35,944 bases of DNA. It comes from a virus. Position numbers and translations under genes: made by a program. Under the pieces are notes generated by a model. The model worked only from the letters and a program-made list of their open reading frames with translations. It did not search any database and was not told the DNA's origin. Positions 7,250 through 15,205 of this stretch are shown in pieces (the first letter of the stretch is position 1; every line of letters begins with the position of its first letter). The stretch covers positions 1 to 35,944 of IMG/VR virus record IMGVR_UViG_3300042691_022010; one strand, written 5' to 3'.

Positions 7250-7566
7250 GCGCGGTCAGCGACTGCATCCGCACCCTCGGGTACTTCAAGCGCAAGTACC
7301 GCCACCTCATGACCGGGCCCGACGACATCGTCGGACCTGATCGGAAGGCCGGAGGGAAGCGCAGGACCGGACAACGCGGGACCTCTATCTCGCCCGAGGA
7401 GCACGACCAGATTTTTGCCGAAGCCCAGCGTCCCGACCTAAGCCTTGCGATGATCGCCCGGAAGCACGGCCGCGCCATCTCGCTCATCTGCCGCGTGAAG
7501 AACCGCCGCCACCCGCTCTACGACGCCAACCGCTGCGAACCCGCAGCCAAGGAGGCCCAGTCATGA
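7246..7566 (+). CDS. Putative HTH DNA-binding protein
   Basis: This is a 106-aa protein that starts in an ATGA overlap. Residues 1-45 are basic with Gly/Lys/Arg stretches. Residues 48-88 (SPEEHDQIFAEAQR then LAMIARKHGRAISLICRVK) look like a helix-turn-helix of the homeodomain or sigma-4 type, where 'IARKHGRAISLICRV' would be the turn and recognition helix. It precedes the terminase genes and could be a late-gene or origin-binding regulator. This reading rests on the helical pattern only. Confidence 0.6.
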   Translation: MSAVSDCIRTLGYFKRKYRHLMTGPDDIVGPDRKAGGKRRTGQRGTSISPEEHDQIFAEAQRPDLSLAMIARKHGRAISLICRVKNRRHPLYDANRCEPAAKEAQS

Positions 7567-7694
7567 CGCCCGACCCCACCCCCCCCATAAGGAATCTTTT
7601 GCCGGGTCGGACGCTCGCAGGGGCCAAAACCAGACCGGTCCTTAACCGAGCGTTAAATCCTGGGTTCCCCCTTAACTCCAACCCCCTCCGATGA
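7563..7694 (+). CDS. Tiny ORF (43 aa) or cos-region spacer
   Basis: An ATG at 7563 overlaps the previous stop and runs 43 codons to a TGA that overlaps the small-terminase ATG at 7691. Both junctions are ATGA, like the other coupled genes here, which is the main reason to think it is translated. The peptide has no recognisable domain and its codons are less GC3-biased than in its neighbours. The alternative is that this stretch is noncoding: lambda-like phages with Nu1/GpA terminases carry the cos site just before the small terminase gene. The palindrome GACCGGTC lies in the middle. Confidence 0.4.
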   Translation: MTPDPTPPIRNLLPGRTLAGAKTRPVLNRALNPGFPLNSNPLR

Positions 7695-8329
7695 CTCAAG
7701 CCGACTATGCCAAGACCGCCGGGCTGACCCGCGCCCGCGTTTGCCAGATGGTCAAGGCCGGGATGCCGCTCGACTCGAAGGAGGCCGCGGACCAATGGCG
7801 ACTCCGCCACGTCAACGGAGCGGTCCACCGCCAAGGCCTCGGGCTCGCAAAGGCCGCGGAGGCTGATCCCTACGCGCAGCCGGCGGTCGCCCCCTCTCGA
7901 CCGCCCGAGGCGGACCAGCCGGTTGAAGGCGCCAAGGCCTCGGACGACACGCCTCAAGGAGCCTACGAACGCCAGCGCCAGATCGAGCGGGCCGCCTACT
8001 CCCTCGCCGCGAAGGCGCTGAAGGAGCAGCGGGCCGAGGCAAAGAACTTGGTCGCCGTCCACGGCCAAGCCGCCCGCAACCTGGCGCAACTCCGCCTCGA
8101 GGTCCTCGCGGTCGCGGAGCGGGAGCGGACTTTGGTCTCGGGCGAATGGGTCCGGAAGATCATCACCGAGCACGACGGCGCAGTCGTGCAGCTCGTCCGA
8201 GCCATGCCGAAGCAGCTCGCTGGCCGAATCTCGCCCCATGACCCCGAGCACGCCGAGCGAGAGCTCGAGCGCTGGGCTCAGGAGGTCTTCCTCAAGACGC
8301 TATACAAGACCGACCCTTTCACGAAATGA
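7691..8329 (+). CDS. Terminase small subunit (Nu1-like)
   Basis: This is a 212-aa protein. Residues 1-45 are a winged-helix/HTH of the Nu1 type (TQADYAKTAGLTRARVCQMVKAGMP), which in lambda binds cosB. A Pro/Ala linker follows, then a long helical region from about residue 95 for self-assembly, and a C-terminal part that should contact the large subunit. The GpA-type large subunit downstream supports the call. One gene, the HKD protein, separates the two subunits, which is unusual. The start overlaps the previous stop and has no clear SD sequence. Confidence 0.82.
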   Translation: MTQADYAKTAGLTRARVCQMVKAGMPLDSKEAADQWRLRHVNGAVHRQGLGLAKAAEADPYAQPAVAPSRPPEADQPVEGAKASDDTPQGAYERQRQIERAAYSLAAKALKEQRAEAKNLVAVHGQAARNLAQLRLEVLAVAERERTLVSGEWVRKIITEHDGAVVQLVRAMPKQLAGRISPHDPEHAERELERWAQEVFLKTLYKTDPFTK

Positions 8330-8333
8330 CCGC

Positions 8334-9032
8334 ATGATCGACGAGCTTGCCGACATCATCGCCGCCGCGCCCGACCTCGAGGGCGTCGACCTGGACGCCA
8401 TCGACCTGGACGGGCTACCAACACGTCCGACCGAGCGCCCGCCGGGCAAGGAGAAACCCAAGCCACCGGGCGAGGCAGCGGGAATCGGTTTCCGGACCAA
8501 GGTCACGACCACGGTCGAGCGCCGCCGTTTCTACGACCTCCGAAACGTCCCGAACGCGGTCGAGCTGATCCGCCCGCTCCCCAAGCGCCGCGAAACGATT
8601 CACGCCATCATGGGAGGCGACTTCACCGCCTGGGACCTAGTCCCGGCAATTCTCAACCTCGCCGGCAAACCCGCCCGCGCTTTCTTCGCCGCCACCCTGG
8701 GCTTCAACGCGCAAAACAGCCACCACCTCTGCCAGCTCATGGCCGCCGGTGAGATCCAGGCCGCGACCGTCCTCTGCTCCGACTACTTCTCGAAGGCGGA
8801 CGCGAAAACCTACGGTGAAGCAAAGACCAAGCTCGCCAAGGTCGGCGGAGTCCTCAACTCGACGCGCAACCACGCCAAGATCCTGGCGCTGGACTTCGGC
8901 GCTGACGCCTACGTCGTCGAGGCCTCGGCGAATCTCCGGTCCTGCAATAACCTGGAGCAGATCGCGCTTTCCAACGACCGCGCCCTCTTCGACTTCCACC
9001 GCTCCTGGATTTCCTCCGTCACCTCGACATGA
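8334..9032 (+). CDS. Single-HKD phospholipase-D-like putative nuclease
   Basis: This is a 232-aa protein. Residues 1-50 are an acidic, then Pro-rich, tail. The domain from about 55 contains one HKD motif, HAKILALD (H180, K182, D187), followed by SAN (S198, N200) at the spacing of the GSxN element of the PLD superfamily. PLD enzymes use two His residues; proteins with one motif, such as Nuc or BfiI, form a dimer site. Most phage PLD-like members are nucleases rather than lipases. It lies between the terminase subunits and overlaps the large-subunit start (ATGA), so a role in packaging or genome-end processing is likely. No second HKD or other nuclease motif is visible. Catalytic activity is inferred. 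Confidence 0.65.
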   Translation: MIDELADIIAAAPDLEGVDLDAIDLDGLPTRPTERPPGKEKPKPPGEAAGIGFRTKVTTTVERRRFYDLRNVPNAVELIRPLPKRRETIHAIMGGDFTAWDLVPAILNLAGKPARAFFAATLGFNAQNSHHLCQLMAAGEIQAATVLCSDYFSKADAKTYGEAKTKLAKVGGVLNSTRNHAKILALDFGADAYVVEASANLRSCNNLEQIALSNDRALFDFHRSWISSVTST

Positions 9033-10864
9033 CCGCCGCCACCTTGAACGACCTCCAGCGCTCGCTCCTCGACTACCGCAGAAGCATCTACCGCCCGACC
9101 CCGAAGAAGACGGTGGTCGAGTGGTGCGAGGAAAACCTCCGCCTGACGACCCGCCAGACCGAGCACCCCGGCCCTTTCTCGACCGCCGTCCGCCCCTACA
9201 CCCGCGAGGTCTTGGAATGCTTCAAGGATCCCGCCGTGACCGACGTGGTCCTCTGCTGGGGCTCGCAGACCGCCAAGACGATGAGCCTCATGGCCGGGCT
9301 CGCGTGGCTCATAGACAACGAGCCCTCGCCGCTTTTGTGGCTCATGCCGACCGAGAGCCTGGCGAGATCCTTCGCGAAGACCCGGTGGCTTCCGATGCTC
9401 GCGGACTCCCCGACTATGGTCCGCCACTTCCCGGACGACAGGCACAAGCTCACCACGCTCGAGCAGCATTTCGACCATTGCACGCTCAACTTCGTCGGGA
9501 GCAACTCGCCGGCAAACCTCGCCTCCCGTCCGATCCGCGTCCTGGTGGCGGACGAGGTCGACAAGTTCGCCCAGGCGACCGAGCGGGAAGCGGCCGCGCT
9601 CGACCTGGCCATGCAGCGCACGAAGAGCTTTTCCAGCTCGAAGCACTTCCTCACCTCGACGCCGACCGTGTCCGAGGGTGACATTTGGCAACAGTTTCTC
9701 CGGGGCGACCAGCGGCGCTATTTCATCCCTTGCCCGCATTGTGGCGAAAAGATCCGGCTCGAATGGAAGCAGGTCAAGTGGGAGACCGAGAAGGACGAGG
9801 CCGGCAAAACCAACCTCGCCAAGGTCCGCTCCTCGGCACGCTACGAGTGCCAACTTTGCGGAAAGGACATCTCTGACGCGCACAAGGTCGCCGCGCTCCG
9901 GGCGGGCGAATGGAGGCCCGAAAACCCGAGCGCCATCCCCGGCGTCCGGTCCTACCACCTTTCCAGCCTCTACTCGCCCGACAGGAAATGCACTTGGGGC
10001 TTGCTCGCGGTCGCGTTCCTCGAGGCCAAGGAAAGCCTCAGCACCCTCGCGCTCCAGGGCTTCATCAACGGGATGCTCGCGGAACCATGGGAAAACCAAG
10101 GAGCACCGGCCGAGCGGACCGAGATCATCGTCTCCTCCGCCGAGGCCATCGACCAGACGGCGGTCAAGTTCCTGACCGTCGACTTCCAAGCGCGGGCGCC
10201 GTTTTTCTGGTTCGTGGTCCGCTCCTGGGACGCCGCCGGCAACTCCCGAGCAATCGACGCCGGTCCGCTCGACACTTGGCAGGACATACGGGACAAGCAG
10301 GTCGAGCACGACATCCACGATACTCACGTCTGCATTGATTCAGGCTATGAAGCGTCGACCGTGTATGCGGAGTGCTTGCGGTGGGGAAAATTCCACCAGC
10401 GCAGCTTCAAAGTCCCGCTGTTCCTTGGCTGGATGCCGTCAAAGGGCGTCCCTCGCCGCGGCTGGCGTGACAAAAAATCCGGAGTCGAAGTCCCCTTTTT
10501 TTTGCAAGGCATCGACCCGCGAATCGGAACGACCAACGGAGCCAAGCTGGAGCTCAAACTTCTGGAATTCGCCACCGACACCACCAAAGACATCCTGGAG
10601 CGGATCCGCCGGGGCCAAGTCGCGCAACGCTGGGAGGTCGCGGACAAGGTAGCTACCCCGGAATATTGGCGCCACCTCGACGCGGAGCGCAAGGTCGCCA
10701 AGTTTTACAGCAACTCGGGCCGCACGACTTATACCTGGCTTCCGAAAAGCCGGAAGTGGCCGAACCACCTCTTCGATTCCGAGGTGATGCAAGTCGCCAT
10801 GGCAGTCTTTCACAACCGCCTACGTTTCCAGGCGGCCGCCGAAAATGAGCAACCCGCACCCTGA
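9029..10864 (+). CDS. Terminase large subunit (GpA family)
   Basis: This 611-aa ATP-driven packaging motor and nuclease has an N-terminal ATPase with Walker A GSQTAKT (78-84) and Walker B VLVADE (171-176). A four-Cys zinc ribbon follows (C235, C238, C274, C277), as in many GpA-family members. The C-terminal nuclease domain has acidic residues near D385 (TVDF) and D437 (CIDSG). Length and motif order fit the lambda GpA family, which normally cuts at cos sites. The start overlaps the HKD gene. A run of eight T at 10496-10503 lies in frame (Phe-Phe-Leu) and shows no sign of a functional frameshift. Confidence 0.95.
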   Translation: MTAATLNDLQRSLLDYRRSIYRPTPKKTVVEWCEENLRLTTRQTEHPGPFSTAVRPYTREVLECFKDPAVTDVVLCWGSQTAKTMSLMAGLAWLIDNEPSPLLWLMPTESLARSFAKTRWLPMLADSPTMVRHFPDDRHKLTTLEQHFDHCTLNFVGSNSPANLASRPIRVLVADEVDKFAQATEREAAALDLAMQRTKSFSSSKHFLTSTPTVSEGDIWQQFLRGDQRRYFIPCPHCGEKIRLEWKQVKWETEKDEAGKTNLAKVRSSARYECQLCGKDISDAHKVAALRAGEWRPENPSAIPGVRSYHLSSLYSPDRKCTWGLLAVAFLEAKESLSTLALQGFINGMLAEPWENQGAPAERTEIIVSSAEAIDQTAVKFLTVDFQARAPFFWFVVRSWDAAGNSRAIDAGPLDTWQDIRDKQVEHDIHDTHVCIDSGYEASTVYAECLRWGKFHQRSFKVPLFLGWMPSKGVPRRGWRDKKSGVEVPFFLQGIDPRIGTTNGAKLELKLLEFATDTTKDILERIRRGQVAQRWEVADKVATPEYWRHLDAERKVAKFYSNSGRTTYTWLPKSRKWPNHLFDSEVMQVAMAVFHNRLRFQAAAENEQPAP

Positions 10865-11078
10865 GCCCCTGTTCACGCCGAAGGAATTGGCCGTGCTCCT
10901 GAAGAGAGCAAGGAGCTATGTTTTCGCCATGAAGCGCCGAGGGTTTCGCATGGTCAACAACCGCGCCACGCTGACCGAAGCGCGGGCATGGTTGGCCGCG
11001 AATCCGTTGCCGCGGGCGTCCGCCCGAGCATCACGGGACACTATGGAACGCCGCGGAACATCGCCGCCCTTGCGGTGA
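10845..11078 (+). CDS. Small HTH protein after terminase
   Basis: This is a 77-aa protein. Residues 8-55 (FTPKELAVLLKRARSYVFAMKRRGFRM) resemble a MerR/excisionase-type winged helix with a basic recognition region. The tail is Arg/Ser-rich. It overlaps the terminase 3' end by 20 bases. Its place between terminase and portal is where a head-completion protein often lies, but the sequence looks DNA-binding rather than gpW-like. It could also be a second small packaging factor. Confidence 0.6.
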   Translation: MSNPHPEPLFTPKELAVLLKRARSYVFAMKRRGFRMVNNRATLTEARAWLAANPLPRASARASRDTMERRGTSPPLR

Positions 11079-11092
11079 CCGTGACGAAGGCC

Positions 11093-11106
11093 CGCCCTTT
11101 AGGGCG
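11093..11106. other. Short hairpin at a GTG start
   Basis: CGCCC (11093-11097) and GGGCG (11102-11106) form a 5-bp stem with a TTTA loop. The last base of the stem is the G of the GTG start at 11106, so folding would hide the start unless ribosomes arrive from the upstream gene. No T-tract follows. Confidence 0.35.
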
Positions 11107-11471
11107 TGGCGATTTCGTCAACCTTCGCTCGCGGCTTCGTCCGCAAACTTTGGCGCGATGCTCAAGCGTCGGGCAAGCCATTGCTTGCAGTCCTCGAAGC
11201 CGCCTCCGACTCCGCGCAGGCTTCCGCCGGATCCGGCAAGACCATCGCCGCGACGAGCGGGAACGGGCGCTCGGTCACCTACCAAGTCACAAGCGGAGAC
11301 GCCTCCCCTGCTGACATCCTCGAATTGACCGCCCGGCTCCTCGACCTTTACGACCGCGCAGTCGCAGAGCTCGGCGGAGCTCCGACGGACGCCGCAACCT
11401 TCGGCAAAATCCTCTCGTATCTAGTCGGCGTCCGCTCTTTCCGGCCGCGATTCCTCACGCTTGAACGATGA
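11106..11471 (+). CDS. Putative head-completion/connector protein
   Basis: This is a 121-aa protein with a GTG start; upstream stops close the frame at 11076-11100. The N-terminal half is Ala/Ser-rich. The C-terminal half has helices (DILELTARLLDLYDRAVAELG) and a basic end. It lies directly before the portal gene and overlaps its start by four bases, the position of gpW in lambda, but I see no clear gpW signature and it is longer than gpW (68 aa). The role is from position only. Confidence 0.5.
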   Translation: MAISSTFARGFVRKLWRDAQASGKPLLAVLEAASDSAQASAGSGKTIAATSGNGRSVTYQVTSGDASPADILELTARLLDLYDRAVAELGGAPTDAATFGKILSYLVGVRSFRPRFLTLER

Positions 11472-12943
11472 AGATCGCCGACGCCACCCGCTCTTTCTTC
11501 CGCAGGTTCCGCAACCGCTACGAAGGCGCCCGGCAGAGCCCCGGCCGGTCCCGCGTCCCTGGCGTCGTCCAGGCCGCCCGCTTCGACGCGACGGTCGCGG
11601 ACCGGACCGAGCTCGTCCGAAAGGCCCGCTACTTCGAAAAGAACAACGCCATCGTCAACCGGATGGCGGACCTCTTCGAGCAATACACCGTCGGAAACGG
11701 GCTCCAATTCTTCGCCGCGTCCAGCTCGCCCGCCTGGAATGTCGAGGCGAGCGCCTTCTGGTCCGAGTGGAAGCGTTTCGCCGACCTGTCCGGCCCTCTC
11801 AACTTTGACTCCCTCCAGGGCATCATCGCCCGGACGCTCTTCGTGGACGGCGAGGTTTTCATCGTCCTGACCAAGGGCGCCACGAACCGCCCGCGGATCC
11901 AGCTCATCGAGGGGCACCGTTGCGCGACGCCTGGCACGATGAAGGAGGGCGAGGGCATCATCGACGGCGTCGAGATCGACACCAACGGGCGGCCGGTCGC
12001 CTACCACTTCCTCGAGAGCGAGGACCAGCTCACCAAGAAGACCTTCCGCCGGGTCGCCGCCGACTTCGTCATCCACATTTTCGAGCCGAGCCGCGCCGGT
12101 CAATATCGGGGCATCCCGTACCTTCACCCGGTCATAAATGACCTGAACGACCTCGACGATCTCCAAAACCTAGAAATGAAGGCCGCGAAGGACGCGGCCG
12201 CCATTTCCCGCGTAATCAAGACCGAGACGGGCGAGATCGAGGACGAAGATTTGCTTCGCGGAAGCGTCACGCAGTCGGACAACTCCACCCGCGACGAATA
12301 CTACAAGGACGTTTTCGGCCCCGAGGTCAAAGTCCTCAAGACCGGCGACGAAATGGAGCAGTTCGCCTCCAGCCGGCCGAACGTCGCGTCCCAAGATTAC
12401 TGGGACTACCTGACCGCCAAGGTCTGCGCCGGCGTCGGAATCCCCAAGGAGCTTGTCCTCCCGTCCAGCATCAACGGCACCATGACCCGCGCCGTCCTGG
12501 ACATGGCGAATACGTTTTTCCGCACGCGGAGCGCAGTCCTCGCCGATCACCTTCGGCACGTCTACGAATACGTTATTGAGTCAGGGATCCGGCTTGCCCC
12601 TACCCTGCAACCTCCCCCGCCCGATTGGTTTCGATCCGTTGCCCGCGCTCCGCGTGCGGTCAACGTCGACGTGGGTCGCAACTCCGCCGCCATGATCGCG
12701 GAGTGGAAGTCCGGGATGCGGACGCTCCAGGACATCTACGCCGAGGTCGGACAGGATTGGCGCGAACAGCTCACCCAGAAGGCCGAGGAAATGGCCTTTG
12801 TGAAACAGCTCGCCGAAGGCCTCGGGCTTGAACGCGCCGAGATTGTCCAGCTCGACCCGAACGAACTCTCCGCCGCAAACGCCCAGGCGACACTCGCCGG
12901 CCCCGACGACCGCGAAGACGACGACGAAAACTCAACCCCCTGA
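11468..12943 (+). CDS. Portal protein (lambda gpB-like)
   Basis: This is a 491-aa protein. Features fitting lambda-type portals (Phage_portal_2) are the basic N-terminus, YFEKNNAIVNRMADLF, the strand-rich FVDGEVFIV segment near residue 120, 'IHIFEPSRAGQYRGIPYL' near 200, and a helical C-terminus ending in an acidic tail. It forms the dodecameric ring at one capsid vertex through which DNA passes. It overlaps the previous stop (ATGA). The protease/scaffold gene follows directly, the same order as B-C-Nu3 in lambda. Confidence 0.9.
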   Translation: MKIADATRSFFRRFRNRYEGARQSPGRSRVPGVVQAARFDATVADRTELVRKARYFEKNNAIVNRMADLFEQYTVGNGLQFFAASSSPAWNVEASAFWSEWKRFADLSGPLNFDSLQGIIARTLFVDGEVFIVLTKGATNRPRIQLIEGHRCATPGTMKEGEGIIDGVEIDTNGRPVAYHFLESEDQLTKKTFRRVAADFVIHIFEPSRAGQYRGIPYLHPVINDLNDLDDLQNLEMKAAKDAAAISRVIKTETGEIEDEDLLRGSVTQSDNSTRDEYYKDVFGPEVKVLKTGDEMEQFASSRPNVASQDYWDYLTAKVCAGVGIPKELVLPSSINGTMTRAVLDMANTFFRTRSAVLADHLRHVYEYVIESGIRLAPTLQPPPPDWFRSVARAPRAVNVDVGRNSAAMIAEWKSGMRTLQDIYAEVGQDWREQLTQKAEEMAFVKQLAEGLGLERAEIVQLDPNELSAANAQATLAGPDDREDDDENSTP

Positions 12944-12947
12944 CGCC

Positions 12948-14051
12948 ATGAGCAACGCCCGGACCTGGTACAGCATCAAAAACGCAGCCGACGCCGGCCG
13001 CGCCGAGGCCTTCATCTACGACGAAATTGGCATCTTCGGCGTGAGCGCAAAAGGCTTTATCGACGAGATCCGCGCCATGAAGCCCCAGGCGCTGACCGTC
13101 CGGTTGAACACCGTCGGCGGATCCGTCTTCGACGGGCTCGCCATCTACAACTTCCTCAAGAGCCTCCCGGACGTCACGGTCAAGATCGACGGACTGGCCG
13201 CGTCCATCGGGTCGATCATCGCGATGGCCGGCAAGCGGGTCGAAATGGCCGCCAACGGCTTCCTCATGATCCACAACCCCTCGAGCTGGGTCGACGGCGA
13301 GGCCGACGACATGAGGGAGACGGCCGACTTCCTGGACAAGATCCGCGACTCTCTGGTCACCACCTACGCCGCCCGCACGGGCAAGGACGCTGCGACCGTG
13401 AAAAAGTGGATGAACGAGGAGACCTGGTTCTCCGCCCAGGAGGCGAAGGACAACGGCTTTGTCGACGTCATCACCGACGAGCTGGCCATGGCCGCCAGCG
13501 CCAGCGTCTCGCGCTTCGCTCACCCGCCGGCCGCCCTGACCGCTACCGCCAGCGCCGCAGAGACGGTGAAAATCCAAATTTCCGGCGGGACTTCCCCCGC
13601 CCCCACCAACACCCGAAAGGAAACCATGCAGACGATCATCAACTCTTTGGTGGCGGCTAAGGTCCTCGCCTCCGCTGAAATCGCCGAGGACAAGCTCGCC
13701 GACACCATCACCGCCGCCTTCGCCGCCCTGACCGCCGAGCGCGACACGCTCCGGGCTCAGGTCCTCGAGCACGCACAGACCGAGGCCACGCGCCTGGTCG
13801 AGGCCGCCGTCGCCGACGGTCGCATCGTGGCGGAGAAAAAGGATCATTGGGTCAACGAGCTCCTTACGAACGCGAACGCCCGCGAGCTCCTTTCCGCAAT
13901 CCAGCCGGCAAACCTCGGCACGGAGCCCGTCAAGGTCGCGCCGGCCGCCAAGTCCCGCGAGACCCTGCTCGCCGAGTTCAACGCCCTCCTCGACCCCAAG
14001 GCCCGCACCTCTTTTTGGCGCAATCACAAACGCGATTTGCTCAAGAACTAA
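12948..14051 (+). CDS. ClpP/S49-like prohead protease with C-terminal scaffold
   Basis: This is a 367-aa protein. Residues 1-185 form a ClpP-like serine protease: GGSVFDGLAIYNFL (58-70), the nucleophile S86 in GLAASIGS, H109 in MIHNP, and a typical FSAQEAKDNGFVD end (161-173). Residues 227-367 are a separate helical region that is likely the capsid scaffold. An ATG at 13626, preceded by AAAGGAAA, could start the scaffold alone, as Nu3 is nested in C in lambda. The annotated ATG 12948 was preferred to ATG 12828, which lies inside the portal gene. The substrates should be the scaffold and perhaps the portal. Confidence 0.88.
   Translation: MSNARTWYSIKNAADAGRAEAFIYDEIGIFGVSAKGFIDEIRAMKPQALTVRLNTVGGSVFDGLAIYNFLKSLPDVTVKIDGLAASIGSIIAMAGKRVEMAANGFLMIHNPSSWVDGEADDMRETADFLDKIRDSLVTTYAARTGKDAATVKKWMNEETWFSAQEAKDNGFVDVITDELAMAASASVSRFAHPPAALTATASAAETVKIQISGGTSPAPTNTRKETMQTIINSLVAAKVLASAEIAEDKLADTITAAFAALTAERDTLRAQVLEHAQTEATRLVEAAVADGRIVAEKKDHWVNELLTNANARELLSAIQPANLGTEPVKVAPAAKSRETLLAEFNALLDPKARTSFWRNHKRDLLKN
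13626..14051 (+). CDS. Nested scaffold protein (internal start)
   Basis: This is an in-frame ATG within the protease gene, with AAAGGAAA 5 to 8 bases upstream and the CCATG start context. It would give 141 residues: a helical, Ala/Glu-rich segment (ITAAFAALTAERDTLRAQVLEHAQTE) followed by a basic C-terminus (SFWRNHKRDLLKN) suited to binding capsid protein. Lambda uses the same device (C/Nu3). Translation from this site is inferred. Confidence 0.5.
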   Translation: MQTIINSLVAAKVLASAEIAEDKLADTITAAFAALTAERDTLRAQVLEHAQTEATRLVEAAVADGRIVAEKKDHWVNELLTNANARELLSAIQPANLGTEPVKVAPAAKSRETLLAEFNALLDPKARTSFWRNHKRDLLKN

Positions 14052-14079
14052 CTGAACGAAACCTCAACTCACATAAGCC

Positions 14080-14976
14080 ATGCCCAACACCATCGACTCC
14101 GCCCTGAACGGCACGCTCATTTCGCAAGCCGCCCTCGAGGCTTTCACCGGCAGCTTCGCGCCGATGAACGCCTTCACGACCGACTTCGACCCGGCTCCCG
14201 CGTCCAAGTCTGACACGATCCACGTCCCCTACGTCCCCGCGGCTTCTGCCGCGACGGACTTCGTCGTCGCCAGCGGCTACACCCGCCAGGACTCGACGCT
14301 CCAGAAGAAGACCATCACGCTCAACCGCCACAAGTTCGTTTCCTGGACGGTCACGGACTTGGAGTCCGCCAAGAGCCCGGTCATCTCCATGGAGCGCTTC
14401 GGCCGCCAGAAGGGCTACCAGCTCGCCAAGGCCGTCTTCCAGGACGTCCTTTCGTCCGTCACGCTGGCGAACTTCGGCGCCGCCGCCTTCACGGGCCTGG
14501 CCTCGACCTTCGACTACGCCGACGTGGTCGACATCAAGGGCGCTTGCGACACCGCCGAGATCCCGGAAAATCCGCGCTCGCTCGTCCTCGCCGCCGGTCA
14601 CTACAACGCCCTCCTCAAGGACAGCGTGGTTAAGGATCTGAGCGTTTACGGTCTGAACTCGAACCAGACGGGCCGCGTGGGCCGCCTGGCAGGCTTCGAC
14701 CTCTTCGACTCGACCCTGGTCCCCGCAAACGCCCAGAACCTGGTCGGCTTCGCTTGCTATCCCTCCGCGCTGATCGTGGCCATGCGCTACCTCAACCCGG
14801 CCGGCGGCGGTGGCGACGGCGTCTACCGTCCGGTCGCGGACGAGAACACGGGCATCACCCTCGGATACCGCGAGTGGTACGACAACGACCTGGGCACCCG
14901 CGTCGCGGTCCTTGAGGCCTTCTACGGCTTCAGCGTTGGCGAAGCCGCCGCGCTCAAGCGCCTGGTGTCCGCCTAA
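14080..14976 (+). CDS. Major capsid protein
   Basis: This is a 298-aa protein, called from position after protease/scaffold and before neck genes, and from its beta-rich, Ala/Gly/Asn-rich sequence without Cys-rich or enzyme motifs. Segments such as DTIHVPYVP, SWTVTDLESAK and a C-terminal GYREWYDNDLGTRVAVLEAFYGF fit the E-loop, spine helix and P-domain plan of HK97-fold coat proteins of this size. No separate decoration gene was seen before it. A CCATG start follows a 28-base A/C-rich leader with no SD sequence, although this should be one of the most expressed genes. Confidence 0.85.
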   Translation: MPNTIDSALNGTLISQAALEAFTGSFAPMNAFTTDFDPAPASKSDTIHVPYVPAASAATDFVVASGYTRQDSTLQKKTITLNRHKFVSWTVTDLESAKSPVISMERFGRQKGYQLAKAVFQDVLSSVTLANFGAAAFTGLASTFDYADVVDIKGACDTAEIPENPRSLVLAAGHYNALLKDSVVKDLSVYGLNSNQTGRVGRLAGFDLFDSTLVPANAQNLVGFACYPSALIVAMRYLNPAGGGGDGVYRPVADENTGITLGYREWYDNDLGTRVAVLEAFYGFSVGEAAALKRLVSA

Positions 14977-14986
14977 TCGCTGACCT

Positions 14987-15205
14987 ATGCGCACCGCGCT
15001 CCTGATCGCTGACGGCCGGGTCCTTGCGGGCCCGGCTCCTGCCTCCGAAATGGAGGCCGCGTTCAAGGCTTCCGTCCTGGCCGGTGGCGAAGGCCACGCC
15101 AGAATTGAGCTTTGGACGGAGGACCGCGGCATTGCCCGCTACCAGAAGTTCACGCCCACCGAACCGAAGGCCGAATCGGCCGCCGGTAAGAAGAAGAAGT
15201 CGTGA
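14987..15205 (+). CDS. Small hypothetical protein after capsid
   Basis: This is a 72-aa protein with alternating beta strands (RTALLIADGRVLAGP, ARIELWTEDRG) and a Lys-rich tail (GKKKKS). It follows the capsid gene by 10 bases and its stop overlaps the next GTG start. Its size and place suit a head-completion or decoration role, but the family is not recognised. Confidence 0.65.
   Translation: MRTALLIADGRVLAGPAPASEMEAAFKASVLAGGEGHARIELWTEDRGIARYQKFTPTEPKAESAAGKKKKS

Noticed and set aside
8909-10327. 472-aa antisense open frame
   Set aside because: Opposite the large terminase and end of the HKD gene; no domain, composition typical of a shadow frame.
10496-10503. Run of eight T in the large terminase gene
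   Set aside because: Could be a slippage site, but the zero frame continues with conserved terminase sequence and neither shifted frame shows protein-like sequence.
10335-10652. 105-aa frame inside large terminase
   Set aside because: Overlaps a conserved gene, Ser/Arg-rich, and has no start signal.
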